Source: Duganella levis (GTDB lineage Bacteria > Pseudomonadota > Gammaproteobacteria > Burkholderiales > Burkholderiaceae_D). From it: a DNA stretch of 64,000 bases. Shown here one piece after another: positions 1-9,800 of this stretch. The notes below the pieces were generated by a model. The model did not search any database. It worked only from the letters and a program-made list of their open reading frames with translations, and was not told where the DNA came from. Numbering within the stretch: the stretch's first letter is position 1; every line of letters begins with the position of its first letter. The translations under genes and the position numbers were made by a program. The stretch covers positions 107,233-171,232 of the forward strand of contig NZ_WWCT01000013.1 in NCBI RefSeq assembly GCF_009857605.1, given 5' to 3'.

Positions 1-248
1 GCTGCGACGCGCAGCCCTACTTCCGCATCTTCAATCCGGTGACACAGTCGCAGAAGTTTGACGCGCAAGGAAAATTCATCCGCCGCTACCTGCCGCAACT
101 GAAAGAGCTGAGCGACAAGGAAATCCACGCGCCATGGCTGGCGCCGCGCATGCTGGCGCCGGGTTATCCAGCGCCAGTGGTGATGCACGACGAAGCGCGC
201 AAGCTGACGCTGGAACGCTACGAGGTGGTCAAGAAGCCTGCGGCGTAA
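1..248 (+). CDS. phrB: Deoxyribodipyrimidine photolyase, C-terminal fragment
   Basis: Only the last ~82 codons lie in the window; the reading frame is open from base 3 and the gene starts upstream. The visible protein carries the photolyase/cryptochrome FAD-domain tail: a YFRIFNP motif, then a KFD..G.FIRRYLPQL segment, an APW motif and a closing YP.P...H segment. The family repairs UV-induced cyclobutane pyrimidine dimers using light, with FAD and an antenna chromophore. Its 3' end overlaps the end of the convergent chpA gene by 20 bp. Photolyase versus a cryptochrome-like relative cannot be separated from the tail alone, but the motif spacing fits class I CPD photolyases. Confidence 0.85.
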   Translation, partial: CDAQPYFRIFNPVTQSQKFDAQGKFIRRYLPQLKELSDKEIHAPWLAPRMLAPGYPAPVVMHDEARKLTLERYEVVKKPAA

Positions 249-3200
249 GCAGGCCGTCGATCGCCTCCAGCAGCACCGCTTCCTGATACGGCTTGCCGAA
301 GTAGGCGTTGACGCCCAGTTCCAGCGCCACGTTGCGGTGCTTGTCGGCGCTGCGCGAGGTGATCATGATGATCGGGATGGCTTTGGTGCGTTCGTCTCCG
401 CGCACATTGCGCGTCAGGTCGAAGCCGTCCATGCGCGGCATCTCGATATCCACCAGCATCAGGTCCGGCGTCGACTCCTGCAACTGTTCCAGCGCGTCCA
501 CGCCATCCTTGGCCAGCAGCACGCGATAGCCTTCGCGCTCCAGCAGGCGCTGGGTCACGCGGCGCACGGTCAGCGAATCGTCCACCACCATGATGCTGCG
601 GCCCAGTGCAGGCAGCACGGCCGGACTCTCAGCCGCTGCTTGGGCGTACTCCTGCCGCGCCTCCGGATGATGCGCCAGATGCTGCGCCAGCGCCACCGGA
701 TTCAGGATCAGCACAATGTCGCCGGTGCCCAGCACCGTAGCGCCGGCAATCCCCACCATTCGCGACAACTGCGGGCCGATATTCTTGATCACCACCTCGC
801 GGTTGCCCAGCACTTCATCCACCTGCAAGGCCAGACGCTCGTTGCCGTTCTTGAGCATCATCACCGGCGATGATCGCTGTACCGGCGGCTGCGCGCTGTC
901 GCCCAGCAGCGTAGGCAGGTACTGCATGCCGTTCTCGCGCGCCTCGGCCAGTGCCGCATCCTTCATCTGCAACACCTGCTCGACCAGAATCGCCGGCAGT
1001 GCGTAGGTCTTGCCGCCGGCGGCCAGCAGCACCACCTGGGTGACGGCCAGCGTCAACGGCAGGCGAATGGTGAAGCGCGTGCCTTTGCCTGGCTCCGACA
1101 GCATGTCCACGCGGCCGCCCAGTGCTTGCGCTTCCGACTGCACCACGTCCATGCCGACGCCGCGTCCCGACAATTCGGTCAGCGTGTCGGCGGTGGAGAA
1201 GCCAGGTTCAAAAATCAGGTCGGCGATTTGCGCATCGGAGGCGGCGTCTTCTTCCGCCAGCAGGCCGGTGCTGATCGCCTTGGCCTTGATGCGCTCCAGA
1301 TCGAGGCCGCCGCCATCGTCGCTGAATTCGATGACGATCTCGTTGCCCTCTTGCGCCACTTCCACCAGCAGTTCGCCGGTTTCGCTCTTGCCGGCGGCGA
1401 TGCGGGCTTCGCGCGTTTCCACGCCGTGGGCGATGGCGTTGCGCAGCAGGTGTTCAAACGGCGCGGCCATGCGTTCCAGTACGCTGCGGTCCAGTTCCAC
1501 GCTGCTGCCGCGGATATCGAGGTTGACGCGCTTGTCGACGTCCTTGGCGCTCTGGCGGGCGACGCGGAACAGGCGCTCCGAGATGCTGGCGAAAGGCACC
1601 ATGCGCACGCGCATCAGGTCTCGTTGCAAGTCGCGCGTCAGGCGGGCTTGCTGTGCCAGGTCGTTGTGGGCGTTGTCGACGCTTCGGGTCAGACTTTCGT
1701 GGAAGCTGGCGACGTCATTGACGCTTTCGGCCATCATGCGCGTGAGTTCTTGCAGGCGCGTGAAGCGGTCGAATTCGAGCGGGTCGAATTCGCGGTCGCT
1801 GGAGACGGCCATGCGCGAGGCGATTTGCGATTCGGCCTGCATTTCGACTTCGCGCAACTGGCGGCGCAGGCGGGCCAGGTTGTCGGAGAAGTCGGTCAGC
1901 GAGGTGCGCAGGGTGTCGACTTCGTTTTCCAGCCGGGAGCGGGAGATCGAGACTTCGCCGGCCTGGTTGACCAGGCGGTCGAGGATGTCGGCGCGCACGC
2001 GGACCAACGGCGATTTGACGCCGGCTTGGGCTTCGTCGGCTGGATGCACGACGGCCGGTGCTGTCGATTGTGGAGCTTCGCCGGACGGCGTGGCTGCCGC
2101 ATCGCCGGCTGCGCTGTCGCCTTGATGCGCGGCTGCCGGCTCGCCATCCGCCAGCGCGCCAACATTGTCTGCCAAACCGGCTTGCAATGCCTGAGGATTT
2201 TGCAATTGCTCGAACAGCAGCAAGGCATGGTCGTAGTGCGCCAGCAGTTCGTCGAAGGCTTGCGGCGTGGCGGAGCCGGCGTGCACCATGTTTTCGATGT
2301 GCGTTTCGATCTCGTGGCAGTGCTGACCGAGACGCATCGCGCCGGCCATGCGCGCGCTGCCTTTGACGGTATGCAGGAGACGCAGCAGGCTTTGGGCTTG
2401 TGCAGTATCGGCAGGATGGTGCTGCCAGGTGCGCAGCGCTTCGCCGACTTGCGGCAGCAGATCCGCGCCTTCTTCCAGGAAGACCGGCAGCAGGTCGGCG
2501 TCCAGTTCATCGTTGAAGATGGCGGGAGCGGCAGCCAGGATTTCCGGCGCCGCAGGCGCCAGCGCGATAACTTCCGCGTCTGGCTCTGGCTCGGCGGCTG
2601 GCGCGGGCTCTGGCTCTGGCTCGGCGGTGAGCGGCACGTCTGGCTCTGGCTCTGGTTCGGCGGGGGGTGGCGCGGGCTCTGGCGGCGGTACGGGCGCGAT
2701 TGGCTCAGCAATCTGTAGCGGCGGATCGGCAAAGGCATCGTCAAAAGCGGCGTTGAACAGATCATCGATACCGTCATCAACATGCACTTCCGGCTTTTTC
2801 TTCAACGGCGGCGCAACCGGTGCTTCGGACTCCGGCACCGTTCCGCTGATCGCGTTGTACGTCTCGCGGAACAACTGGTCCAGCGCCGACTCCTGCGCCA
2901 CTGGCGGCGTATTGATGCCATCCATGGTCTCGGACACCAGATCATCCAGCCGCGCCTCGATTTCATTGCTGGCCGCAGGTGGCGTCGCCGCCAGCTCTTC
3001 ACGCAAGCCTTGTAAAGCGCCGATCAACTCCGGCTGCGCATCCGGCAGCTCGCCGGCCGCAAAGCTATGCAGCATCTGGCGAACGCGCTCCATGGTGAAG
3101 TCCAGCAGATCATGCTGCACCTGATCCAGATGCGGCGCCGGCGGCAGCAGCACTTCCAGCGTGTCCTCCAGCGCCAGCGCCAGTTCGCGCAATGCCTTGA

Positions 3201-5844
3201 AGCCCACCGTGCCCGAGGTGCCAGCCAGCGTATGCGCAGCCTGCAGCGCCTCCGGATTCACCGGACGGCGCGGCTCATGACGCCACTCGCCAAAGTCCTG
3301 CACCAGCTTGCGCACCAAATCATCCGACTCGTGCAGATAGATGTTGTACAGCGGCAGAGGGATTTCCAGATCGCCGATATGCTTGACGTTATCGTCACGT
3401 TCCACCGACGGCGGCGTAATGGTCGGGAATTCGATCACGTTGCCATGGCTAACGACCGGCGGCGCGCTCGGCGCAATCACCTCCGGCTCGTCCGGCGCAG
3501 CAATGGCCTCGATTTCCTCCACAGCAGGCGGTTCATCGATCGGCGCATCAGTCGGCGCGGCTGGCTCGGTAGGTTCAGCCACCAACGGTTCGTCCGGTTC
3601 CGCCGCCTCCAGCGCGGCGTCGCCGCCATCCTGCACGCGCGCAGCGGCAGCAATCAGCGCATCGGCATTACGCTCCGAAACGCCATTCGCAACCAGCTCC
3701 GCCACCCACACGTCCAGCGCCTGCGCCGCACTGCCCAACAACTCATACAGCGCATCCGTGACCGGGCGCTGCTCCGCCAGCCACACATTGAGCACCTTCT
3801 CAATCGCATACGCCGCATCGGCAAACTGATTCAAGCCCACCATCCGCCCACTGCCTTTCAACGTGTGGAAGGAGCGCCGCAGCATGCTCAGATTCTCTTC
3901 GCTGCGCGGCTGCGGCAAAGCCTCGCCGACAAACACCAGCACCTCCTGCGCCTCGGAGATAAAGATATCGAGCAGCTCCGCCTCGACCGCTGCATCGCTG
4001 GCCGCAGGCGGCGGCGCTTCGGCCGGCATCGACACCGGCGCGGGCGCCGGCACCTGCTCGTCCAGCACCGGAATCGACTCCGACGCCGCGATCTTCTTGA
4101 ACGGCACCGAACGGAAACTGCCCTGCTCCGCATCAAACGCAAAGCGCTCGCGCGCACCATCCGCATTCTGCGCCAGCATATCGACGAAGAAGCCCAGCGC
4201 GCCGACGTTCTGCGCAATATCATCCAGCGCCTTCGGCTCAGCCGACGGATCGCCATCGCCATGCAGCAGCGCCTGAACATCGGACTTCACCTGCTGCACC
4301 GCGCGCGTGGCATCATCCTGATCCAGCACCGACAAGGCGCCCTGCAACTGATGCAGCACCGGGTCCAGTTCCTGCAACGACGGCCGCTTCGACGGATCGG
4401 CGTAGTAATCGTCCAGTACCTTCTCCACCTGGCGAAGACCGGACTTCATCTCCATCGCCAGCGCCACCACGGTGTCGTCCTGCTGCATCTGATTGGTCAG
4501 ACCTTGCTGCCACTGCGCCGGCTCCGGCGGCGTGTCGCCGGCGACCAGCGCCTGCAAACGCGCGCCGATGGTGTCCGCATGGCCGGCGAAATCGTCCGGC
4601 AGATGGCGGATATGCTGCAACCCATGTTCCGCAAACAGGAGCGCGGTCGCCATCTCCAGCGCCAGCTCCTCGCTACGGCCAGCTGATACCGCCTTGCGCG
4701 CCACATCCGCCAGTTGGCGCAGCAGAGCGCTCAGCGCCGGCAGGTTCAGCGTCTCGCACTCGGCCGCCGTGTCGGACAGCGCCGCTTCAAAAGCCGCATC
4801 CAGATCCGGATCGATTTCCGCATTGGCCAGCCGGTCCCAATTGGACTTGGCCTGCGCGATGCCGGCCTTGGCGCGTGCCAGCGCCTCAAGGTTGATCTGG
4901 CCATAACGGCGGGTTTCATAGTCGGCCGGCGCCAGGCCGTCCAACGCGTAGGCGCTGCGCAGCTGCTGCACTGTGCTGGCTGGCGATTCCGCGCCAGCGG
5001 TGGCGATGAAGAACAGCGCATCGCGCAGCATCGCTTCCGGTTGCGCCGCCGTGCCCTGGCTCAGACGGCGGATCTGCAAATTGATCATGCCGAACAGCTG
5101 CTTGACGTACAGGCTGGCCGTCAGCTGACCGCCGGCCACCAGTTCCGCAAAACCCTGCATCGCCAGCCAGAACGCGCGCGCCGCGCCGTCCTGCTGCGCA
5201 TCGGCTACTTGCTTGACGGCGTCCAGCAACGCGGCAGCATGCTCCTGCTGCTGGGCCGGATCAGCACTCTTCAGATACGGCAGCAACGCGCGCTCGAAGC
5301 GCTGGCGGCAGGCCGCGTAGTCCGGCGCTTCAGCAGGGGCTTCAGCAGCGGCCTCGGACGGCGGTAAACCGACCGGCTGCGACAAATCGGGGAAGAACAA
5401 ATCGGCCGGATGGATGCGTTCCACGCCAATCATCTCCTGCACCGCGCGGTAGTACGGGAACAGCCTGGCCGGCTGCGATGGCGCGCCCGCCAGCAGTTCT
5501 TCCAGATACTCCACCAGCGCCTGATACAGCTGCGCCACCGCCTGCGCGTTGTCGGTGCTGCACTTCAGCGTGCCAGCCTTGAAGCGGTCCAGCGCCGCCT
5601 CGGCCACCTCGGTCATCAGACTGACGCCATCCAGATCGACCATCTGCAACGCGCCGTGCGCCTGATGCAGGTGCGACTTGGCGTGTTGTAGCTGCGTGGC
5701 CTGATCCTCCGGCTCCCGGCCGCCCGCTTCAAACAACGCGGTGCGCGAACGGGCCAGCGACTCGCGGATTTCCACCATCACCCACGATAAGGGGCCGGTG
5801 TCCAAGGGCGGTTGCTGCGGGGTCGAAAAATCAGTATGGGTCAT
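229..5844 (-). CDS. chpA: Pil-Chp hybrid histidine kinase ChpA/PilL (CheA-like)
   Basis: This 1871-residue protein is the signalling kinase of the type IV pilus chemosensory (Pil-Chp) system. Hpt-type phosphotransfer motifs are visible around H63 (degenerate), H660 (HTLKGSGRM), H871 (HTLAGTSG) and H1158 (HTVKGSARM). A Pro/Glu-rich linker (about residues 1050-1090) precedes the last Hpt. Then come a CheA dimerisation region, a HATPase with GRGVGMDVV, a CheW-like domain and a C-terminal receiver (about 1746-1868, phospho-acceptor D1799). It is last in the pilG-H-I-J-chpA operon and starts 13 nt after pilJ. The kinase should phosphorylate PilG and PilH to steer twitching motility; cAMP control, as in Pseudomonas, is possible but not visible here. 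Its 3' end overlaps the photolyase gene. Confidence 0.93.
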   Translation of the reverse strand: MTHTDFSTPQQPPLDTGPLSWVMVEIRESLARSRTALFEAGGREPEDQATQLQHAKSHLHQAHGALQMVDLDGVSLMTEVAEAALDRFKAGTLKCSTDNAQAVAQLYQALVEYLEELLAGAPSQPARLFPYYRAVQEMIGVERIHPADLFFPDLSQPVGLPPSEAAAEAPAEAPDYAACRQRFERALLPYLKSADPAQQQEHAAALLDAVKQVADAQQDGAARAFWLAMQGFAELVAGGQLTASLYVKQLFGMINLQIRRLSQGTAAQPEAMLRDALFFIATAGAESPASTVQQLRSAYALDGLAPADYETRRYGQINLEALARAKAGIAQAKSNWDRLANAEIDPDLDAAFEAALSDTAAECETLNLPALSALLRQLADVARKAVSAGRSEELALEMATALLFAEHGLQHIRHLPDDFAGHADTIGARLQALVAGDTPPEPAQWQQGLTNQMQQDDTVVALAMEMKSGLRQVEKVLDDYYADPSKRPSLQELDPVLHQLQGALSVLDQDDATRAVQQVKSDVQALLHGDGDPSAEPKALDDIAQNVGALGFFVDMLAQNADGARERFAFDAEQGSFRSVPFKKIAASESIPVLDEQVPAPAPVSMPAEAPPPAASDAAVEAELLDIFISEAQEVLVFVGEALPQPRSEENLSMLRRSFHTLKGSGRMVGLNQFADAAYAIEKVLNVWLAEQRPVTDALYELLGSAAQALDVWVAELVANGVSERNADALIAAAARVQDGGDAALEAAEPDEPLVAEPTEPAAPTDAPIDEPPAVEEIEAIAAPDEPEVIAPSAPPVVSHGNVIEFPTITPPSVERDDNVKHIGDLEIPLPLYNIYLHESDDLVRKLVQDFGEWRHEPRRPVNPEALQAAHTLAGTSGTVGFKALRELALALEDTLEVLLPPAPHLDQVQHDLLDFTMERVRQMLHSFAAGELPDAQPELIGALQGLREELAATPPAASNEIEARLDDLVSETMDGINTPPVAQESALDQLFRETYNAISGTVPESEAPVAPPLKKKPEVHVDDGIDDLFNAAFDDAFADPPLQIAEPIAPVPPPEPAPPPAEPEPEPDVPLTAEPEPEPAPAAEPEPDAEVIALAPAAPEILAAAPAIFNDELDADLLPVFLEEGADLLPQVGEALRTWQHHPADTAQAQSLLRLLHTVKGSARMAGAMRLGQHCHEIETHIENMVHAGSATPQAFDELLAHYDHALLLFEQLQNPQALQAGLADNVGALADGEPAAAHQGDSAAGDAAATPSGEAPQSTAPAVVHPADEAQAGVKSPLVRVRADILDRLVNQAGEVSISRSRLENEVDTLRTSLTDFSDNLARLRRQLREVEMQAESQIASRMAVSSDREFDPLEFDRFTRLQELTRMMAESVNDVASFHESLTRSVDNAHNDLAQQARLTRDLQRDLMRVRMVPFASISERLFRVARQSAKDVDKRVNLDIRGSSVELDRSVLERMAAPFEHLLRNAIAHGVETREARIAAGKSETGELLVEVAQEGNEIVIEFSDDGGGLDLERIKAKAISTGLLAEEDAASDAQIADLIFEPGFSTADTLTELSGRGVGMDVVQSEAQALGGRVDMLSEPGKGTRFTIRLPLTLAVTQVVLLAAGGKTYALPAILVEQVLQMKDAALAEARENGMQYLPTLLGDSAQPPVQRSSPVMMLKNGNERLALQVDEVLGNREVVIKNIGPQLSRMVGIAGATVLGTGDIVLILNPVALAQHLAHHPEARQEYAQAAAESPAVLPALGRSIMVVDDSLTVRRVTQRLLEREGYRVLLAKDGVDALEQLQESTPDLMLVDIEMPRMDGFDLTRNVRGDERTKAIPIIMITSRSADKHRNVALELGVNAYFGKPYQEAVLLEAIDGLLTPQAS

Positions 5845-5857
5845 GCTTGTCTCAGCC

Positions 5858-8176
5858 TTAAGCGATGCGGAAGCGCGCCACGGAGTTCTTCAGCTCCTGC
5901 GCCAGCACCGATAACTTGTGAATGGATTGCGCGGTTTGCTGGGTGCCGTCTTGCGTCTGCTGCGTCACCGTCAAAATATGCTGGATGTTGTGCGCCACGC
6001 CGGACGCCGACGTGGCCTGCTGCCCGGTGGCCTGCGAAATCCCGGAAATCAGCTCCGCCAGGCGGTTGGACACCTGCGAAATATCGTGCAGCGCCGCGCC
6101 GGCCGCATCGGACAGGCGCGCGCCTTCCACTACGCCCTGGGTCGACTTTTCCATCGCCGCCACCGCGTCGTGGGTGTCGGTCTGAATCGTCCGCACCAGC
6201 GCGCCGATCTGCTTGGCCGCGCCGGCCGAACGCTCCGCCAGCCGCTGCACCTCTTCCGCCACCACCGAGAAGCCGCGTCCCGCCTCACCGGCCGATGCGG
6301 CCTGGATGGCGGCGTTCAGCGCCAGCACGTTGGTCTGTTCGGTAATGTCGGAAATCAGCTCGGTAATCTCGCCAATTTCCTGCGACGACTCGCCCAGCCG
6401 CTTGATGCGCTTGGAGGTATCCTGAATCTGTTCGCGGATTTCGTGCATGCCCTTGATGGCGTTTTCCACCGCTGTCGAACCCTGCTGCGCCGCCGCCACC
6501 GACTGCCGCGCCACATCGGCCGACTCGCTGGCGGAGCGCGACACGTCGGTAATCTCGTTGGCCATCTTCACCACCGTCGACGACGCATCCTGGATCTCGC
6601 GCGACTGCTGCTGCGACGCCGACAGCAAATCGCTGGAGATGCTCTGCGCATGGGTCGATGCCTTGGTCACCTGCTCCGCCGTCGCCGTCACCCGGCCCAC
6701 CAGGCCGCGCAGCTCTTCCACCGTGTAGTTGACCGAATCGGCGATGGCGCCGGTGATGTCTTCGGACACCGTGGCCTGCACCGTCAAGTCGCCGTCCGCC
6801 ACTTCCTGCAACTCGTTCATCAGTCGCAGAATGGCCGCCTGATTCTGGTCGTTCATGGCCTTGGCCTCTTCTTCCTGGCGCTGCGATTGCTGGCGCATGG
6901 CGTCCGCTTCCTGGCGGCGGCGTTCCGCGCCGCGCGTGCGGTTGTGCGAATCCATCAGCAGCACGCGGCCGATAGCGGCGGCGCTGACCAGCGTCAGCAT
7001 GCCACCAGCCACCATCAGCCAGAAGGTCAGGCCTAGCGAATCCTGGCTCTCGCGGTACACCTGCTGCACCACACTCAAACGCTGGCGCAGCGCTTCGTTG
7101 TCATTAAAAATCAGCTGTTCGGCGGCGCGCGCGGCGCTGAATTTATCCAGCTTGTTGAGTACCGCCGCCACCAGCTTCTGGTACTCCTCGAAATCCGTTT
7201 GCAAGCCGGTGAACTTGGCGCGCAGGTCCGGCTCGCGCACGGCCGCCAGGCCAAGCGGCGCGCTGCCGCTGAGGAAACCGTCGACCGTGTTGCGGAACAC
7301 CGTGGTGTCGCGCCCCAGCTGGAAGGCCGTCTCGGAACTGATGCCGCCGGCGGTGAGGAATTCGCTGGCGCTGCGGCTCATGCGCTGGGTCAGCATGGTC
7401 AGCTTGCCCAGTGCGGCGATCTCGCGCGCCGAACCGCCGCGCTGCAACTTGAGCGTGATGATGTCCTCGGTGCGCACCAGCAGGTCGGGCGACATATCGT
7501 TCAGTTTTTGCAGCGTCTTGTCCATGCCGCTGAGGTCTGCCTTCAGCATCAGGATGGTGCCGGCGGCGAGGTCGGTGGCGTTCCATTGCTTGCGCGCGGC
7601 CGCCACCACGATGGCGATGTCGGACGGCGGCTCACCGATGGCGCGGCCCTGGTACTTGCCGCCGCGCGTCATCAGGTTGATGTCGTTGGTGAGTTCCTTG
7701 CGGCTTTCTTCCAGCTGGCGGAAGCCTTCCGCACTGCCCTGCACCGCATTCGGCGCAGCCTTGCCGATGCGCTGCGAGTGCATCAGCGCATCGCTGGCGA
7801 CCTGGGTTTGCGCCGAGCGGTTGGCGTTATGGATGGTGTTGAGCGCCACGAACACGGCGCTCACGCCAAGGCAGATCGCCAGCGCGGTCGACAGGATGCT
7901 CAGTTGGCGCTGCGCCGGCAAATGGCCGATCAGCGGCAGCTTGACTTCGGGGGCCGTATCCACCGGCGCAGCCACGCTGCGGCGGCGACCCAGCGCATCG
8001 CGCAGGCGCAGCGGCGCGTCGCCGTCATCCGCCGTTGCGGTAGACGTATTGGGTGCGGCCGGCGCAGGCGTGCCGGCGGTATGCAGGAACTGCGAATCGC
8101 CAAACTCTGAATGTGCTGCCGTATCCTCTGCGGCGTTCCGGCTACCGCGCGACAAAAAGCCCAACTTGAAAGCCAT
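5858..8176 (-). CDS. pilJ: Type IV pilus methyl-accepting chemotaxis protein PilJ
   Basis: A 772-residue inner-membrane chemoreceptor. A ~90-residue polar, Ala-rich N-terminus precedes TM1 (about 90-115). A periplasmic region of ~260 residues follows, of the two-helical-bundle type found in PilJ, then TM2 (about 383-408). The cytoplasmic part has a HAMP-like stretch and a long methyl-accepting coiled coil with the conserved hairpin tip ([18 protein letters not shown]). It is read after pilI (27 nt gap) and directly before chpA. By family knowledge it senses surface contact or pilin state and activates ChpA through the CheW-like PilI. The extended N-terminus is longer than in Pseudomonas PilJ. 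Confidence 0.92.
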   Translation of the reverse strand: MAFKLGFLSRGSRNAAEDTAAHSEFGDSQFLHTAGTPAPAAPNTSTATADDGDAPLRLRDALGRRRSVAAPVDTAPEVKLPLIGHLPAQRQLSILSTALAICLGVSAVFVALNTIHNANRSAQTQVASDALMHSQRIGKAAPNAVQGSAEGFRQLEESRKELTNDINLMTRGGKYQGRAIGEPPSDIAIVVAAARKQWNATDLAAGTILMLKADLSGMDKTLQKLNDMSPDLLVRTEDIITLKLQRGGSAREIAALGKLTMLTQRMSRSASEFLTAGGISSETAFQLGRDTTVFRNTVDGFLSGSAPLGLAAVREPDLRAKFTGLQTDFEEYQKLVAAVLNKLDKFSAARAAEQLIFNDNEALRQRLSVVQQVYRESQDSLGLTFWLMVAGGMLTLVSAAAIGRVLLMDSHNRTRGAERRRQEADAMRQQSQRQEEEAKAMNDQNQAAILRLMNELQEVADGDLTVQATVSEDITGAIADSVNYTVEELRGLVGRVTATAEQVTKASTHAQSISSDLLSASQQQSREIQDASSTVVKMANEITDVSRSASESADVARQSVAAAQQGSTAVENAIKGMHEIREQIQDTSKRIKRLGESSQEIGEITELISDITEQTNVLALNAAIQAASAGEAGRGFSVVAEEVQRLAERSAGAAKQIGALVRTIQTDTHDAVAAMEKSTQGVVEGARLSDAAGAALHDISQVSNRLAELISGISQATGQQATSASGVAHNIQHILTVTQQTQDGTQQTAQSIHKLSVLAQELKNSVARFRIA

Positions 8177-8203
8177 ACACCTCTCCGGATTAGGGTTTGC
8201 CTG

Positions 8204-8719
8204 CTAGATCAGTCCTACATGCGAAAAACGCGGTTCCTGCACCAGCAGCGCCAGGTCGATGCGGGTCCACTGCTGGCCGTCGCTGTCGAGGAATTGCTGG
8301 CTGTCGTTCTGCTGCGTCATCTCGGCCAGCTTGCGCAGGCCCAGCACGCGCTCCACCTGCAAGGCGCAATTGAAGCCCAGGCCCGGCGCGAAGGTAATCA
8401 GGCGGCGCTCGGACGGTGCGCTGTCGCCGGCGGCCAGGCCCTGATAGCGCGCCAGGTCGATCACGCCGGTCAGGTGGCCGCGAATATTGGTCAGGCCCAG
8501 ATACCACTCCTGCGTCAGCGGCACCGGTGTGGCGGCTTGCAGCGGCACGATCTCGCTGATCTGCGTCAGGTCCAGCAGGCACGGACGCCCGCCCAGCAGC
8601 ACGCCCAGCTCACGCCCGCCGACCGCCGCGCCGCTCTTGGCGGCCTGCATGCGTTCCAGCAGCTGCACCTGGTACTGGCGCAAACGGCTACGGCGTTCGG
8701 TCGGGGCCTGGCTGTCCAT
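8204..8719 (-). CDS. pilI: Type IV pilus coupling protein PilI (CheW domain)
   Basis: A 171-residue soluble CheW-like adaptor. The CheW fold is visible from about residue 45: G.RPCLLDLTQISEIVP, then WYLGLTNIRGHLTGVIDLA, and a C-terminal strand pair ending near the HVGLI tail. The role of the family is to couple the receptor PilJ to the kinase ChpA. The gene begins one base after the pilH stop, so the two are almost certainly co-translated. Position between pilH and pilJ matches the canonical pilGHIJ order. Confidence 0.92.
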   Translation of the reverse strand: MDSQAPTERRSRLRQYQVQLLERMQAAKSGAAVGGRELGVLLGGRPCLLDLTQISEIVPLQAATPVPLTQEWYLGLTNIRGHLTGVIDLARYQGLAAGDSAPSERRLITFAPGLGFNCALQVERVLGLRKLAEMTQQNDSQQFLDSDGQQWTRIDLALLVQEPRFSHVGLI

Positions 8720-8720
8720 G

Positions 8721-9086
8721 TCAGCTCAGCGCCGCAATCTTGTCCAGCAGCTCGGCCGGATCGACCGGCTTGACCAGGTAATCGCGCGCGCCCTGGCGCA
8801 ATGCCCAGATGCGGTCCGTCTCCTGGCTCTTGCTGGAGCAGATGATGATCGGCACATCCTTCAGCTCCGGATCGCGGGCGATCGAGCGCGTGACCTGGAA
8901 GCCGTTCGCGCCCGGCATCACCACGTCCATCAGGATCAGTTCCGGCTTGTCGGCCTTGATCTTGACCAGTGCTTCCTCGCCGCTTTCGGCCACCGTCACG
9001 GTGTATCCCTTTTTGGAGAGGATATCGCTCAGGTAGTAACGCTCCGTGGGCGAATCGTCGACGATCAAAATACGTTGTATGGCCAT
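8721..9086 (-). CDS. pilH: Type IV pilus response regulator PilH
   Basis: A 121-residue stand-alone receiver domain. The acidic pocket (IVDDSPTERY near the N-terminus), the phospho-acceptor Asp in LILMDVVMPGANGF, the switch Ser (CSSK) and the Lys in YLVKPVDP are all present. There is no output domain, as expected for CheY-like PilH, which in studied systems favours pilus retraction or acts as a phosphate sink. It lies 19 nt after pilG and one base before pilI. The PilH rather than PilG assignment rests on order in the operon and on the ILIVDDSPTE start typical of PilH. Confidence 0.92.
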   Translation of the reverse strand: MAIQRILIVDDSPTERYYLSDILSKKGYTVTVAESGEEALVKIKADKPELILMDVVMPGANGFQVTRSIARDPELKDVPIIICSSKSQETDRIWALRQGARDYLVKPVDPAELLDKIAALS

Positions 9087-9105
9087 ATTTCCCCCTGCGG
9101 CTTTC

Positions 9106-9501
9106 TTATTCTGGTGTAGCGACAGCGCCGCCGGTGTGCTCGCGCACGGCGGTCAGCAGGCTGTCCTTGGTAAAAGGTTTGGTCAAATAGGCCACCGCGC
9201 CGACCATGGCGCCGCGCGCGCGGTCGAATAGGCCGTCCTTGGAGGACAGCATCAGCACCGGCGTGGCGTGGAATTTTGCACTTTTTTTAATCAGCGCGCA
9301 GGTCTGGTAGCCGTCCAGCCGTGGCATCAGGATGTCGCAGAACACCAGCGCCGGGTGATGGTCGTTGATCTTGGCCAGCGCGTCGAAGCCGTCTTCGGCA
9401 AGCACCACCTGGTAGCCGGCCTGGCTCAGGAAGATCTCGGCGGAGCGACGAATCGTGCTGCTGTCGTCGATCACCATGATTTTCAGGGGCGTAGAAGTCA
9501 T
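9106..9501 (-). CDS. pilG: Type IV pilus response regulator PilG
   Basis: A 131-residue CheY-like receiver, first gene of the Pil-Chp operon. Visible are the MVIDDSSTIRRSAE start, the phospho-acceptor in LVFCDILMPRLDGYQTC, the SS.DG loop and the TKPF Lys. PilG family members favour pilus extension, classically via PilB and via adenylate cyclase in Pseudomonas. No terminator is seen between it and the upstream rubredoxin gene (55 nt gap), so the operon promoter may lie in that gap or before the rubredoxin. Confidence 0.92.
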   Translation of the reverse strand: MTSTPLKIMVIDDSSTIRRSAEIFLSQAGYQVVLAEDGFDALAKINDHHPALVFCDILMPRLDGYQTCALIKKSAKFHATPVLMLSSKDGLFDRARGAMVGAVAYLTKPFTKDSLLTAVREHTGGAVATPE

Positions 9502-9556
9502 AATAGATTCGCTAAGATGAGGCTACACCATAGCATAGGGCGACGCTGCCCGGGAT

Positions 9557-9748
9557 TCAGATGGCGACCATCTCGAAATCGTCCTTACGGGCGCCGCATT
9601 CCGGGCAGCTCCAGTTCATTGGCACGTCGGCCCAACGGGTGCCGGGGGCGATGCCTTCGTCCGGCAGGCCGGCTGCTTCATCGTAGATCCAGCCGCAGAT
9701 GAGACACATCCAGGTCTGGAATTCCTGCGTTGTTTCGTTGCTACTCAC
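9557..9748 (-). CDS. Rubredoxin
   Basis: A 63-residue iron electron-transfer protein. Two CxxCG-type knuckles are present, MCLICGWIYDEAAG near residue 15 and SCPECGARKDDFE near residue 48, which together ligate one iron with four cysteines; the aromatic core residues W, Y and F are in place. Length is typical of the family. It is on the same strand just upstream of pilG and divergent from thiD across only 52 bp, which must contain both promoters. The electron partner cannot be read from the sequence. Confidence 0.95.
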   Translation of the reverse strand: MSSNETTQEFQTWMCLICGWIYDEAAGLPDEGIAPGTRWADVPMNWSCPECGARKDDFEMVAI

Positions 9749-9800
9749 TTTTTGCCACCCTCAAGTAAAATGCTGAATTAGGTATCTTAATCTACCCGCC

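Noticed and set aside
1126..2718. 530-codon open frame on the plus strand
   Set aside because: It is antisense to the kinase core of chpA, where all functional motifs are intact in the minus-strand frame.
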